From Torreya grandis (lineage: Eukaryota; Streptophyta; Pinopsida; Cupressales; Taxaceae), in the NCBI GenBank assembly GCA_037957365.1, contig JARHVA010001739.1, forward strand, positions 124,001 through 188,000: 64,000 bases of DNA, written 5' to 3'. This document shows positions 62,512 to 64,000 of this stretch, piece after piece. Under the pieces are notes generated by a model. It had not been told where the DNA came from, searched no databases, and saw nothing but the letters and a program-made list of their open reading frames with translations. Positions within the stretch are counted from its first letter, which is position 1, and each line of letters begins with the position of its first letter. Made by a program: the position numbers and the translations under genes.

Positions 62512-62529
62512 AACATTAGTAGGGCAGCT

Positions 62530-64000
62530 AGAATCCTATTATTTATAAAATTCATAGCATAATTTCTAGGGTACTATGATTCAAATTTCAAATTTATTTA
62601 CCACTGAGAGGAAAGGCAAGATTTTCCAAATTTAAATTTTGAAAATTTTGCACTGATTATGGCTGACACGATAGTTGGATGACATGGTAATCAACCTGGT
62701 ACACAAAAAATGGAAAGGAAAATAGAACGGCTGGAGTGGGAGTTGAAAAGTAAAAATTCAACTTTGAAAAATTTAATGATGCCACGGTTTATGATCACGG
62801 TCACAATTTACCATTTATGGCTTGCTAGTGGTTGTAGTTTCATGTGATTCGAGGTTTAATTTTTATGTTACATCAACATAGTTGTAGTCAATGGTGAGTA
62901 ACTTTGACTAGTTGATGAGGACCAGCGAAGACTGGCACCTAATGCCAGTATACTGGTCATTAGTGTGTGTTGGTTAAGCTCACCCAAAGACTACTATCAG
63001 GTTTAAGGAATGTTAAATTTGGCTTGAAGTCGACAATGCTAAGCCAAATTTCACCTACCTTAAGTCCAAATTTAAGCCACACTTATCAAAATGTAATATA
63101 AAGATGGGTTTTGTGTTGGATTAGTGTCGCCAGTTTTATTTTAATGATGTAATTTAAAATTTTCTTTTTTTAAATAATTTTGGATATCAAAGTGATTTAA
63201 ATATGATTTCAAAGAAACTTTAAGATTGAAGTGTTCAGGACAAATTTAGTAGTGTCCTCTATTAAAAGTATTTTTTTTTAATGAATCTTAATGTGCTTTT
63301 TGTGGTTGGGGTCCAGTGGGTTATGAGAAATTTAAATCAAATTTTGATTGTCACACAAAAGCATCGAGTTGGACCTATATAAATTTTGAACTAAACAAAA
63401 CATGAATCAAATCAATATGAACTACCTCTATAATAAACAAATAAATAATTAAAATTACCTTTTGTAAAATGAATTCATCAGACTTAACCCAAGATGGTAA
63501 GTATAACCTATAGTCAATATCTGATCCTTTAGATCACCTGCAAAATCCATGGTAATGTAACCTACAACCAATGTTTTTGCCGCTTTGAAGAATATTTAAT
63601 CCTATAATTTGTGGTACCATGAATATATAATGGAACATAATTTGATTCTTGCCAATGGGGTATTGATTGTATGGTTTTATTAATACTTAGGGTTGGCCAA
63701 ATAATCGTCTATGTTCTTATACTGTCATTTTTATTGTGATTAATAGATTGATATTCTCTTTATTAAAAATCTATTTCCTTAAATCAATATATTAATAAAA
63801 AATAAAATTTTAAACAAAATTCTCTTGCATGTCATGCAAAAGAAATGAACTTCCCTAGAGGAAAGACATGTTTGAGACATGACCTGCACAACCAAGATGA
63901 ATTGGAGAAAAGAACTTACATAACAAATGTAATGAGAGTAAATGTATACGAAAATGAGCAATAGAGGATAATAATGGTAGGAGGGACGCTTTAAAGACTA
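62530..64000. other. intergenic, nothing recognised
   Basis: AT-rich to the window end. No gene or repeat structure could be supported. Confidence 0.4.

Overview
The window looks like the repeat-rich intergenic space of a large seed-plant genome, most likely a gymnosperm. It is AT-rich, has no intact gene, and is built of decayed LTR retrotransposons nested in one another, satellite arrays and a few broken multi-exon genes. The gymnosperm guess is inference: the retrotransposon types (Ty3/gypsy Tat-like with an extra RNase H, Ty1/copia Tork-like with an initiator-Met tRNA primer site) are plant-specific, and the low gene density and old degraded copies suit a conifer-scale genome.

Layout. 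1-8299: a Ty3/gypsy element (G1) whose 5' LTR runs off the left edge, with gag, protease, an archaeal-type RNase H, RT and RNase H, but no integrase. 8300-10800: intergenic with two degenerate tandem repeats. 10817-17588: a decayed gene (gene A, + strand) of an unusual family that I cannot name, split by an unclassified insertion and by a reverse-strand copia copy (C1, 14090-17281). 17858-20202: a satellite of about 558-bp units. 21348-22110: two more tandem repeats. 23596-27238: a decayed multi-exon gene on the minus strand (gene B) with four clean GT-AG exons, all in phase 0. 28645-31490: a satellite of about 120-bp monomers arranged as a four-monomer (about 480 bp) higher-order repeat and split by a long CT/GT microsatellite.

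32535-45494: a second Ty3/gypsy element (G2), with a truncated 5' LTR and a recognisable gag-protease-RNase H-RT-RNase H-integrase series. A 3952-bp copia element (C2, 38473-42424) sits inside its integrase gene. 45495-48200 and 56480-59340: two copies of a third retroelement family with gag and protease fragments; the second copy is interrupted by a 1.15-kb element with terminal inverted repeats of about 135 bp. 48200-56480: intergenic with minisatellites, palindromes, (AT)n tracts and a probable tRNA-derived SINE. 61649-62511: remains of another multi-exon minus-strand gene (gene C).

Most notable points: (1) genes A and B converge and each starts next to an array of the same motif (about ATGCGTATGTGTTATAA), so they may be the two genes of one large DNA transposon; (2) both gypsy families carry the extra RNase H between protease and RT; (3) the copia family is defective by descent (same stop codon and same loss of integrase and RT in both copies), seems to have captured intron-bearing host exons, and carries clusters of an ACCGACGTCGGT palindrome in LTR and body; (4) the four-monomer higher-order satellite. 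Element order gives relative age: the copia LTRs differ by about 4 percent by eye, the gypsy LTRs by more (about 5-9 percent), as expected from the nesting.
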